Position numbers and translations under genes: made by a program. From positions 62,001-126,000 of the forward strand of contig CATOTD010000009.1 in NCBI GenBank assembly GCA_951812995.1: a DNA stretch of 64,000 nt, given 5' to 3'. Under the pieces are notes generated by a model that was given only the letters and a program-made list of their open reading frames with translations, was not told the DNA's origin and searched no databases. How positions within the stretch are numbered: the first letter of the stretch is position 1; every line of letters starts with the position of its first letter. Shown here piece after piece: positions 48,620-58,581 of the stretch. Source of the stretch: an uncultured Gammaproteobacteria bacterium (GTDB lineage Bacteria; Pseudomonadota; Gammaproteobacteria; Eutrophobiales; Eutrophobiaceae).

Positions 48620-49420
48620 AGCCTTTCCCGAATTCTGTGTAACTGCCGTTGGTTAAACGAAGTCCTTTAGTCGGTCTTCGAATTCGATCATAAAGCGATT
48701 CATCGCTGGTTGCCAATATTTAATCGGCATAGCCCACTGCTTTGATGCATCTTGAATGGCCAGATAGCTCACCTTTCTGGTAGCGTCATCGGTTGGAAAC
48801 AACTTACGTTTTTTGATGGCTTTCCTGATGACGCTGTTGAGCGATGCAATGGCGTTGGTGGTATAGATTGTCTTGCGCATGTCCTGCGGGTAATCAAACA
48901 GGGTGTTGAGGTTCTGCCAATGACTCTGCCAGGAACGGCTGGTCTTAGGGTATTTGGCATCCCATTCGTCACCAAAGACATCAAGCACCAACAGTGCTTC
49001 CGCCTCCGTAGCTGACGGGTAGATTTGCTACAAGTCGACTACAACCGCCTTGTAGTCCTTCCAGGTAACATACTGCATCGCGTGCCTGATCCTATGCACA
49101 ATGCATCGCTAGATGCGGGTTTGCGGGTAGACGGTATTGATGAGATCAGGAAAACTCTTGAGTCCGTCAACACAGGCAATCAGGATGTCTCGTACACCGC
49201 GGTTATGAAGTTCGGTCAAGACATTGAGCCAGAACTTGGCACCTTCGTGCTCTGACAGCCACAGCCCTAAAAGCGCTTTGTGTCCGTCCAGGTTCACGCC
49301 CAGTGCCAAATAAGACAGCCTTGTTGATGACTTTCTTGTCCTGGCGGATTTTAACGACTATGCAGTCAAGGTATGCGCTGGGGTATATCAGTGCCAGTGG
49401 CCGATTGCCACGCAATCACC
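48620..49420 (-). mobile_element. IS256-family element, third type, C-terminal fragment (copy C2)
   Basis: The distal end at 48620 (GAGCCTTTCCCGAATTCTGT) is the inverted partner of the left end of fragment C1 (shared pattern GAG...CCC-AA-CT-TGTAACTGC). The transposase part reads '[20 protein letters not shown]', '[20 protein letters not shown]', then a frame change to 'MVLDVFGDEWDAKYPKTSRS' and 'KTIYTTNAIASLNSVIRKAI' with the catalytic Glu region replaced by 'NAIASLNS'-type sequence of this subgroup. It ends at the left end of IS5 copy 3. Confidence 0.78.
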
Positions 49421-50721
49421 TGGAAGCCTCTAAAAACCGTGCATTTTGTGGTACGATCTAATTCACTTGATGTGGGAGGATTTTGTTTATGCCCGCACCT
49501 GGATTGTTTGATTTGACGGATCATTTGGCGCGGCTTTCGGCGATGGGAGATCCGCTTGAGGTTTTGGAGCGGCACGTTGATTTCGAAGTGTTTCGCCCAG
49601 TTCTTGTTGAAGCGCTTGGCTATGGGGAACGTCCCAAAGGGGGTCGCCCGCCCTATGATGCCGTTGTGATGTTCAAGGTGCTGGTGTTGGCCTTGATGCA
49701 CAATCTGAGCGATGAGCGGATGGAGTTTCTCATTCGTGACCGTTTCAGTTGGCTGCGGTTCCTGGGATTTCAAATCGGGGAGCCGACACCTGATCAGAAG
49801 ACGATCTGGCTTTTCAGAGAGAAGCTGACCCAGGCGGGTGTCTGCAAGGCCCTGTTTGCCGCGTTTGAAGCTCAGCTGTGCGCGCGGGGATACAAACCCA
49901 CCGGCGGTCAGATTGTGGATGCCACGTTGGTCTTTGCCCCGCGCCAGCGGATGACGAAAGCAGAGAAAGCGCGCGCCAAGGCAGGTGAGGCCGCATCTGA
50001 CATCTGGCCCGATGATCTGTCCAAGGCAGCGCAGAAAGACACCGATGCGCGTTGGACGGTCAAGTATTCAAAGGCCAAGACGACCAAGGAGGGTGAGGAG
50101 GATACTGGCCTTGTCGATATTTCGGTTCCGCACTTTGGGTACAAGAACCACGTGTCCATTGACCGCAAATGGCGCTTCATCCGGGGTGAGACTGGCACGA
50201 ATGCGGCTCGCTACGACGGGCATGAACTCTCCTCGGTTCTGGACGAGACAAACAGCTCGAAGGCGGTTTGGGCCGATGCCAGGTACCGCTCGGCCAGGAA
50301 TGAGGCTTGGCTGAAGGCGCAAGGGTACCGCTCACACATTCACCGCAAGAAGCCACGCGGCAAACCCATGGCCAGGCATATTCGCCGGGGCAACGCGACA
50401 CGCTCCGCCATCCGCGCCTGTGTGCGGCTACGAGAAAGGGCCCATGGCTCTGACCATCCGCTCAATCGGCCAAACCCGTGCGAAGGCCCGCATGACCATG
50501 GCCAACCTGAGTTACAACTTCCGCCGTCTCATTTTCCACGAGCGACGACAGGCCACAGCCTGACTCCGCCCAAATTCGGAAATTGCCTGCTTATGCAGGC
50601 CAAAACGCCGCGCTTTTGCCTCAAATACCACCGATCTTGACCTTCACACCCGCTATGCGGGTGACAACGACTGGTGCTCGCGTCAAAATCCATCCAGAAT
50701 CAGCGTTGTTTGAGGTCTCCA
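49421..50721 (+). mobile_element. IS5-family element, 1301 bp (copy 3)
   Basis: Same ends and length as copies 1, 2 and 4. The left flank is the IS256 C2 fragment and the right flank is the interior of the duplicated GHKL-nuclease gene (homologous to codons around 'LILENCESADEI'). The flanks share no target duplication, so the junction likely arose by recombination or deletion. Confidence 0.88.
49489..50563 (+). pseudogene. IS5 transposase with C-terminal frameshift (copy 3)
   Basis: No amber codon at position 117 ('LFREKLTQAGVCKALF'). The shared frame break follows 'ATRSAIRACV' near 50417; this copy reads TGTGTGCGG where the others read TGTGTTCGG, so it has diverged since the lesion. The C-terminus 'GYEKGPMALTIRSIGQ' is in the +1 frame and ends at 50563. 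Confidence 0.85.
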
Positions 50722-52465
50722 GCTTATCCTCGGAGACTGTAAAAGCGCAGATGAAATATCTGATGATGTTGTGTGTACATCTCTTAGAAAGCTGCATATT
50801 ACTGCCGATCAGTATCAAGAGGTTCAGCGGCGTTGGTTAGGAGCTATCACCTGGAGGGTGCGACTTGTCAGGCCGCTGATTCTGCTTATGCAGCCCGAAG
50901 CTGATATAGCACCTTTGGATGAAGTATCTTCCGAGGAGCAATTCCGGGATGCCCTTCAATCATTCAGCATCGCGCCGCTTGATCTTGATAAAGTATTGTC
51001 CATTGTCAGGGATGCCACAGGATTGAAGCAAGTTGGACGTAGAGTTTGGGAAGTCCTCGGTGATCAGGCGCAGCTCGATCAATGGAATAAGGCTCTATTA
51101 GAATCAAGCGAATCGTTGGTTTCCAACGACGAGGCAAAGAAGCAATTCCAGGAACATCTGGTTTCAGTTCGTACCATGCTACGCGCCATCATTCGAAGGA
51201 CAATGCGCGATAATCCAAAACTTGGTGGATTCAAAGAACTAGACGACCGGCTGTTGGAGACCGACTGCCCATGTGAGTACGCAGGAAAATACTGGGTCGT
51301 TAACTTCAACCATGTAATGAAAATAATATTAGATGTACTTGCAGAGTGGGGTGTGGAGCCAAGCGTGGTTACAGCAGTAGAGTACGCGAGTACAAAGGAA
51401 GAATTACGCGACAAGCTTATGGGGTTGGGACTGGAACTAGATATTGATCCTGTCAGCATACAGGCAGACAACGAAAAGATGTTTAAAGAATTTCTCGAAA
51501 AGGTCCAACAAATTGCTATTGCCTGGTGTCTTAAGGAAAATCTTGATGAAGGCGTGTGGGGACAAGATTACGCCGTGTTTGAAACGCAACTAACAGAAGT
51601 ATTTGCGAAAATAGCGTTTGTTGATATTTGGGATGAGGCCATGTGCTTCAAGGTGCTGAGAAAAATCAATCAGTCGCAAACATATAAAAGGCTTTGGGAT
51701 GTAATTAATGCGGTTTCGAGCGTGAATAAGCTGATGGATATACTGCATATTTCAGAAGAAGAACTAGGCACAGCAAATGGACAACTTGAGCAGCGTAAAC
51801 AAGAACAGTATATACAGAAAAAAACGGTAAATGTGTGTGGAAAAGACTTCGTTAATACGGAGGATAACTTGCCCGACCTCTGGGATCATATTTGCGAGGC
51901 TATCAAAGATGACAGTGTGGCAATGGTAAATCTCAGTGATCTCGAAGAACTAAATGATCAGAGGGTTTCTAAGAAGCGCAAGAAAGGCAATAAGAAGCCT
52001 ACACACAAGAAAAAATCCAAAGGTCGAATGAGTCAATCCATGAAAGATATTGTCGGGCTGGCTGGTGAGATCCATGCATTTCGAGTATTGCAAAAGTCCT
52101 ACGGCGGTGAAATTGTGGGACCGAGCAGTTGGATTTCAGAGAACAGTCGACACAAATATCCTGAAAATACTACCAATGATGGGTATGGTTGTGATTTTGT
52201 CATCCGCAAAAACGGAAAAATCCATTACGTGGAGGTGAAGGCAACCCAGGCAGAAGATGAGACTTTTGAGCTAGGTTCTTCAGAGGTTGAGTTGGCCATT
52301 GATTCTGCAAATCGCAGGAAAAAAGAGTTCGTGATATTACATGTGCTGAATGCGCGCTCCGATAGCCCGCAATTCCGGTTGTTGCCAAATCCATATGACA
52401 GAAAGTATAAGGATAAGTACAAATTTGAAGAGGCGGGTTTGCGTGTGCGGTATGAAACTACATAG
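50722..52465 (+). pseudogene. Truncated second copy of the GHKL-nuclease gene (C-terminal third)
   Basis: The frame is open from the IS5 junction ('LILGDCKSADEISDDVVCTS') to the stop, about 580 codons, and matches the C-terminal third of the protein at 34925-40525. The first ~150 residues differ at many positions (for example 'EEQFRDALQSFSIAPLDLDK' against 'EEQFKKSLQMYDLSPLDLDK'). The following ~420 residues are identical apart from a handful of changes. The nuclease motifs 'GYGCDFVIRKNG' and 'YVEVKAT' remain. The GHKL part is lost. A GTG at 50771 could start a 564-residue product, but there is no clear ribosome site. Confidence 0.85.
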
Positions 52466-52603
52466 TTACGGAAGGTATTTTTATCATCAATAGTAATACA
52501 GCATGGTCTATCGGCTGGGATGTGAGCGGTTAGGAATATTACAAACCCGCTATTGGTCAAGCTGGCCAGACGCTGTTTATCGTAGGCCAGAATGTCTTAC
52601 CCT

Positions 52604-52744
52604 CTAGTAAACCACCCGGCCACCGATTTTAAGGAAACGAAGGGGCCGACCAATGATCTGCCAACGCTCCAGGGTCCGTTCGGAAAGTTCCCAGCGGTCA
52701 GCGAGCTGCTTCTGATTGATGTGCTTACAGGTGAATTTGGCAAT
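52604..52744 (-). pseudogene. HTH_17/excisionase-like remnant (copy 2)
   Basis: Same 46-residue frame as at 34646-34786, in inverted orientation: 'INQKQLADRWELSERTLERW' to 'FLKIGGRVVY' and stop. Differences cluster before the HTH ('TCKH' against 'TCNQ'). Again no ATG is present, only ATT after TGA. Confidence 0.5.
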
Positions 52745-52944
52745 GGTTCACGGTTTTGTGCCATTGCCTTGTTTTCGCCATGAGCATTTATTCTTCGCCA
52801 GTTATCAATTTGAATAATGCGGTTGACCGGGGTTTGGTACTGGAGGGGCACGTGGGGCTCAGTCGTGTCGCCAGCAATGGGCGTAAATGGGAGCAACAAT
52901 GGATGCGTGTTAAAAATGGGTGTAAATGGGTGTATTATTGGTTC

Positions 52945-53994
52945 ATGCTAAAAACCGACACACTCCAGATTACCCCGGAAATCCTGAATCTTATCGCCAG
53001 GATCGACGAATTCAAAGGTGCTTGGCGCGCCCTGGGCACACTTGCGCCCGATCGCCTGGCGGCTTTGCGGCATGTGGCAAGCATCGAGAGTGTCGGCTCA
53101 TCCACCCGCATTGAGGGTAGCAAACTGTCCGACCGCGAGGTGGGGCGGTTGTTGTCAAACCTGGAGATCAAGACTTTCGCCACCCGCGACGAGCAGGAGG
53201 TAGCGGGCTATGCCGAGGTGATGGAGCAAGTATACTCGTTTTGGCAGGATATTCCGTTCACCGAGAATCACATCAAGCAGCTACATCAGATCCTCTTGCG
53301 CTACAGTGAGAAAGACACACGGCATCGCGGTAACTACAAGACCCACTCGAACAGTGTCGCCGCCTACGATGAGAACGGCAATCAGATCGGCATCGTGTTG
53401 CAGACGGCCACCCCGTTTGATACCCCCCGACTGATGACGGAGTTGATGGACTGGGTGGACCAGGAGCGTAAATCCAGCCAACTGCATCCGCTACTGATCA
53501 TCGCCATCTGCATCGTGGTGTTTTTGGAGATTCATCCCTTCCAGGACGGCAACGGGCGGCTCTCCCGTGTGCTGTCTACGCTGATGCTCTTGCAGGCGGG
53601 CTATGCTTATGTGCCGTACAGTTCGTTGGAAAGCGTGGTTGAGCAAAATAAAGAGGCCTACTACCTGGTGCTACGCCAGACGCAGGGAACGATTCGCACA
53701 CAGTTACCAGACTGGCAACCGTGGTTGGTGTTCTTTCTCCGCTCTTTGACTGAACAGGTTGCACGCCTTCAGAAAAAGGTCGAGCGCGAGAAGATGGTGA
53801 TGGCGGCACTACCAGAGCTGTCGCTCCAGATTGTCGAGTTCGCCCGCGAACATGGTCGTGTCACGATCGGTGAGATCATCAAGCTGACAGGTGTCAGTCG
53901 TAATACGCTAAAGCAACACTTCCGAGTGCTGGTTGGACGTGGCACCTTGAATCAACACGGCAGTGGCCGCGGGGTCTGGTACGACCTGCGCTGA
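52945..53994 (+). CDS. Fic family protein (class II, self-inhibited)
   Basis: 349 residues from the ATG at 52945; a longer frame upstream runs through duplicated non-coding DNA. N-terminal Fic_N domain with inhibitory motif S53-T-R-I-E57-G58, matching (S/T)xxxE(G/N). The Fic core has the catalytic HPFQDGNGRLSR at 197-208. A C-terminal winged-helix domain ('HGRVTIGEIIKLTGVSRNTL') may bind DNA. Fic enzymes usually transfer AMP to hydroxyl groups of target proteins; the N-terminal helix keeps them off until displaced. Target unknown. It sits beside the truncated nuclease copy and looks intact. Confidence 0.92.
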   Translation: MLKTDTLQITPEILNLIARIDEFKGAWRALGTLAPDRLAALRHVASIESVGSSTRIEGSKLSDREVGRLLSNLEIKTFATRDEQEVAGYAEVMEQVYSFWQDIPFTENHIKQLHQILLRYSEKDTRHRGNYKTHSNSVAAYDENGNQIGIVLQTATPFDTPRLMTELMDWVDQERKSSQLHPLLIIAICIVVFLEIHPFQDGNGRLSRVLSTLMLLQAGYAYVPYSSLESVVEQNKEAYYLVLRQTQGTIRTQLPDWQPWLVFFLRSLTEQVARLQKKVEREKMVMAALPELSLQIVEFAREHGRVTIGEIIKLTGVSRNTLKQHFRVLVGRGTLNQHGSGRGVWYDLR

Positions 53995-54212
53995 ACCTGT
54001 CGGCGTTGAAAAGACACTATGGCGATTAACTGTCAAGTCAAACAAAGGAGCATCAATCGTGGCGCTGGATATCGTTGGCGAGCAAGACGCGCAGGGTTAT
54101 CGTGTTCAAATATCGGTTACCATTGGCAACTGAAGAGTGCTAGCCGTTGGTATCAATCGAGATAGAGTCGCGGATAGTCAGAGCAATTTGGTTTGTGTTA
54201 TCTTTAACTATC

Positions 54213-54271
54213 GCCAATCCACAAAAAACCAGCTCTTTGAAATTGGTTTTTCGTGCTTGGACCTCGCTGGT
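54213..54271 (+). repeat. Inverted copy of tRNA-Ser 3' end and terminator
   Basis: Beginning CGCCAATCCAC, it matches the last bases of tRNA-Ser (GCCA) and the 50 bp after it, including the terminator hairpin and CGTGCTTGGACCTCGCTGG. The original lies on the minus strand at 48347-48403. A few differences (two extra A, C to T) exist. No tRNA body precedes it. It could be a relic attachment site turned around by inversion. Confidence 0.7.
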
Positions 54272-54416
54272 TGAGGTCATCTGGCCGATTTAAGCATACC
54301 CGTCCAGTGTTGTTGAGACGCTTGCAGGACTAGTATAAATAAACGGACTAGAGCGGTTTTGGTCATAAAGAATGGCTTGATCAATTGAAAATATTTTGTG
54401 ATCTTGCCGCTAGTTG

Positions 54417-54462
54417 TGGAACCTAAATAGGTTGTTCATGGAAATAGCTATCCGAGAGATGG
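54417..54462. mobile_element. IS481 end remnant
   Basis: TGGAACCTAAATAGGTTGTT and the following ATGGAAATAGCTATCCGAGA match the distal end of IS481 copy 2 at 24573-24618 with few differences. Only this end is left; an IS256 fragment starts five bases later. Confidence 0.7.
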
Positions 54463-54466
54463 TGGT

Positions 54467-54736
54467 GAGATAGTCCCAAAAACTATGTAACTGCTTATCA
54501 TTGATTATTACCCCGAAGGAGCTGAGGATAAGCACATGCAACCCGAAGCAATCAAATCACTGGCACGTGAAACTGCCAGGGGCATCAAAACCCAAGAAGA
54601 CCTGCATACGTTTCGTCAGGCATTGACCAGGGTAAGCATTGAGGCAGCGCTGAATGCCGAGTTCGATGAACACCTTGGCTATGCCAGACGTGAGTAGGCA
54701 GGAAAATCCAATAGCCGCACCGGCGCTGAACAAAAG
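54467..54736 (+). mobile_element. IS256-family element, third type, N-terminal fragment (copy C3)
   Basis: Near-identical to the first 240 bp of C1, with the GAGATAGTCCC end, ATG at 54537 ('MQPEAIKSLARETARGIKTQ') and the same TAG after 'LGYARRE'. It ends in 'SNSRTGAEQK' at the left end of IS5 copy 4, earlier than C1. Confidence 0.78.
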
Positions 54737-56037
54737 TGGAAGCCTCTAAAAACCGTGCATTTTGTGGTACGATCTGATTCACTTGATGTGGGAGGATTTT
54801 GTTTATGCACGCACCTGGATTGTTTGATTTGACGGATCATTTGGCGCGGCTTTCGGCGATGGGAGATCCGCTTGAGGTTTTGGAGCGGCACGTTGATTTC
54901 GAAGTGTTTCGCCCAGTTCTTGTTGAAGCGCTTGGCTATGGGGAACGTCCCAAAGGTGGTCGCCCGCCCTATGATGCCGTTGTGATGTTCAAGGTGCTGG
55001 TGTTGGCCTCGATGCACAATCTGAGCGATGAGCGGATGGAGTTTCTCATTCGTGACCGTTTCAGTTGGTTGCGGTTCCTGGGATTTCAAATCGGGGAGCC
55101 GACACCTGATCAGAAGACGATCTGGCTTTTCAGAGAGAAGCTGACCTAGGCGGGTGTCTTCAATGCCCTGTTTGCCGCGTTTGAAGCTCAGCTGTGCGCG
55201 CGGGGATACAAACCGACCGGCGGTCAGATTGTGGATGCCACGTTGGTCTTTGCCCCGCGCCAGCGGATGACGAAAGAAGAGAAAGCGGGCGCCAAGGCAG
55301 GTGAGGCCGCGTCTGACATCTGGCCTGATGATCTGTCCAAGGCTGCCCAGAAAGACACGGATGCGCGTTGGACGGTCAAGTATTCAAAGGCCAAGACGAC
55401 CAAGGAGGGTGAGGAGGATACTGGCCTTGTCGATATTTCGGTTCCCCACTTTGGGTACAAGAACCACGTGTCCATAGACCGCAAATGGCGCTTCATCCGG
55501 GGTGAGACTGGCACGAATGCGGCTCGCTACGACGGGCATGAACGCTCCTCGGTTCTGGACGAGACAAACAGCTCGAAGGCGGTTTGGGCCGATACCAGGT
55601 ACCGCTCGGCCAGGAATGAGGCTTGGCTGAAGGCGCAAGGGTACCGCTCACATATCCATCGCAAGAAGCCACGCGGCAAACCCATGGCCAGGCATATTCG
55701 TCGGGGCAACGCGACACGCTCCGCCATCCGCGCCTGTGTTCGGCTACGAGAAAGGGCCCATGGCTCTGACCATCCGCTCAATCGGCCAAACCCGTGCGAA
55801 GGCCCGCATGACCATGGCCAACCTGAGCTACAACTTCCGCCGTCTCATCTTCCACGAGCGACGACAGGCCACAGCCTGACTCCGCCCAAATTCCGGAAAT
55901 ACCCGCCCTGGCGGACCCAAGCAGCACGACACAGCCTCAGATACCACCGATCTTGCCCTCCATACCTGCTATGCGGGTGACAACGACTGGTGCTCGCGTC
56001 AAAATCCATCCAGAATCAGCGTTGTTCGAGGTCTCCA
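54737..56037 (+). mobile_element. IS5-family element, 1301 bp (copy 4)
   Basis: Same ends and length as the other copies. Left flank is the IS256 C3 fragment; right flank is another IS remnant. No target duplication seen. Confidence 0.88.
54805..55879 (+). pseudogene. IS5 transposase, stop plus frameshift (copy 4)
   Basis: Shares with copy 1 both the 'MHAPGLF' start variant and the TAG after 'LFREKLT' (55147-55149). It also has the common frame break near 55733 before 'FGYEKGPMALTIRSIGQ'. Its 3' flank ('...ACGACACAGCCTCAG') matches copy 2 rather than copy 3. Confidence 0.85.
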
Positions 56038-56238
56038 ACTGGTATACCTATGGTGATGTCTCTGCGCGGGTGCGAAGCCTGCAACAAGCACAAGCCTGCT
56101 TAAGAATTGTGCCGTCTGAAAAACGGAAAAAGACCCTGATAAGGACGGCGATCAGGCAGAAATAACGCCCAGTGGCTGAAAATTGAGCCATTGCTGGGAT
56201 AAAAAATATTCGTAATGGGTATTTTGTGCAAAGGTCTC
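56038..56238 (+). mobile_element. 3' remnant of another IS, ending GTGCAAAGGTCTC
   Basis: A C-terminal frame 'YGDVSARVRSLQQAQACLRI' to 'KRKKTLIRTAIRQK' and stop (56165) precedes 70 bp of non-coding DNA and the end GTGCAAAGGTCTC (56226-56238). The end is the exact inverse of 32770-32782. The rest of the element was lost at the IS5 copy 4 junction. The transposase family is not certain. Confidence 0.55.
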
Positions 56239-56303
56239 AGAATCAGTACGGCTGTTTATCATTTGTCGTGGCTAATGTATGTTCAAGCCCTAGGCCCAAT
56301 CGC

Positions 56304-57113
<810 letters not shown>

Positions 57114-57334
57114 TTAAAAGCCTTTATAGATTCTATTCAGGATAACGATTGTACATTAACTGCTATTGCTGAGGCAGTTTTGTAATCAATCCGCACTTTG
57201 TCCAATATCTACTGCTTGCATCTAAAGTAATGATATTGAACTGAAATGCACAAAAAGATAAAGATTGAATCAGGCTTGCTACACAGAACATAACGCCAGT
57301 TTTTTATCTGAAGAAGATATTTATCGCAATAAAA

Positions 57335-58456
57335 TCAACTGGTCATTGCGTCAAAAAACTTCTTAACCCCATCAAGCCATGAGCTTGCCTGTGGACTATG
57401 TTTGGTGCCACTCTTGATCATTGATTCTTCAAACTTTTGCAACAACTCTTTTTGCTTATTGTTCAAATTGACGGGGGTTTCGATAACAATGCGGCAAAGC
57501 AAATCGCCTTTTCCAGAACTCCTGATAGAACGAACGCCTTTTGATCTTAAACGGAACAATTTCCCACTTTGAGATTCAGCGGGAACTTTTATTTTAACCT
57601 TGCCACCTAGCGTCGGTACTTCAATTTCACCACCCAACGCGGCTGTCACAAAGCTGACGGGGACATCGCAATAAAGATCGGTGCCATCACGGGTAAATAT
57701 AGGATGCTCTCTGACACTGATTTGAACATACAAATCGCCTGGTTGACTGTTATTGCCACCGGTTTCGCCCTCGCCTGAAAGACGTATCCGGTCACCATTA
57801 TCAACACCCTCTGGCACCTTGACTGAAATCGTTTTACTATCCTTGACCTGGCCCTGGCCATGACAAGATCCGCATGGGTTACTGATTATTTTACCCTGGC
57901 CTCTGCATTGAGGACAGGTCTGTTGAACGGAAAAGAACCCTTGTTGCATTCGCACCTGTCCATGCCCGGTACAAGTAGGACAGCGCACTGGAGAACTTCC
58001 TTTCTTGGCACCCGATCCCTTGCAAGTATTGCAGACAACCATTTTGGGAATCTTGATTTTTGCAGTCGTTCCAGCGACCGCATCCTCTAGTGATAGCGCA
58101 AGGTTGTAGCGTAAATCCGTACCACGATGGGCGCGATTGCCACCACCGAAAATATCGCCAAAGACACTATCGAATATATCACCAAATCCTGCGCCGCCAC
58201 CGGCTGCGCCATCACCAGCGGCACTGTTATTGACACCTGCATGACCAAACTGATCATAAGCCGCACGTTTTTGTGCGTCAGATAAAACGTCATGTGCTTC
58301 TTTTGCTTCTTTAAATTTTTCTTCGGCTTTTTCATCTCCTTTATTACGATCTGGATGATACTTCATAGCCAGACGGCGATAGGCTTTTTTTAATTCTGAC
58401 TGATCGGCGTTTTTAGTAACACCCAGTACTTCATAATAATCTCTTTTTGTAGCCAT
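57335..58456 (-). CDS. dnaJ: Chaperone DnaJ (type I Hsp40)
   Basis: 373 residues. J-domain with HPD in '[11 protein letters not shown]' (~31-41), a Gly-rich linker (~75-110), four zinc motifs C-x2-C-x-G-x-G ('CNTCKGSG', 'CPTCTGHG', 'CPQCRGQG', 'CGSCHGQG'), and the C-terminal client-binding domains ('[20 protein letters not shown]', '[20 protein letters not shown]'). It delivers clients to DnaK and triggers ATP hydrolysis. The contrast with the HPD-less J-like protein at 41.4-43.3 kb is direct. 125 bp after dnaK. Confidence 0.97.
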   Translation of the reverse strand: MATKRDYYEVLGVTKNADQSELKKAYRRLAMKYHPDRNKGDEKAEEKFKEAKEAHDVLSDAQKRAAYDQFGHAGVNNSAAGDGAAGGGAGFGDIFDSVFGDIFGGGNRAHRGTDLRYNLALSLEDAVAGTTAKIKIPKMVVCNTCKGSGAKKGSSPVRCPTCTGHGQVRMQQGFFSVQQTCPQCRGQGKIISNPCGSCHGQGQVKDSKTISVKVPEGVDNGDRIRLSGEGETGGNNSQPGDLYVQISVREHPIFTRDGTDLYCDVPVSFVTAALGGEIEVPTLGGKVKIKVPAESQSGKLFRLRSKGVRSIRSSGKGDLLCRIVIETPVNLNNKQKELLQKFEESMIKSGTKHSPQASSWLDGVKKFFDAMTS

Positions 58457-58581
58457 GCTTAATACTCAATTTTAATATGCTTAACTTAAAAGCTAAAACG
58501 CAAACAAGCCCGAAGAAGATCACTCATCCCCAGGCTTTAACACTGACGCTTAAATTATTTTTAATAGGCGGCGTATCGCTA

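Larger units (their letters stand above)
53995..54466. other. Gene-free stretch after fic
   Basis: It contains a 24-codon frame starting GTG at 54060 after AAAGGAG ('MALDIVGEQDAQGYRVQISV'), too short to trust; the tRNA-Ser flank repeat at 54213-54271; and an IS481 end at 54417-54462. No other gene seen. Confidence 0.5.

Noticed and set aside
52756..52944. Longer fic start
   Set aside because: The upstream part of the frame covers duplicated non-coding flank DNA shared with 34.6 kb; the ATG at 52945 gives a normal Fic_N start.
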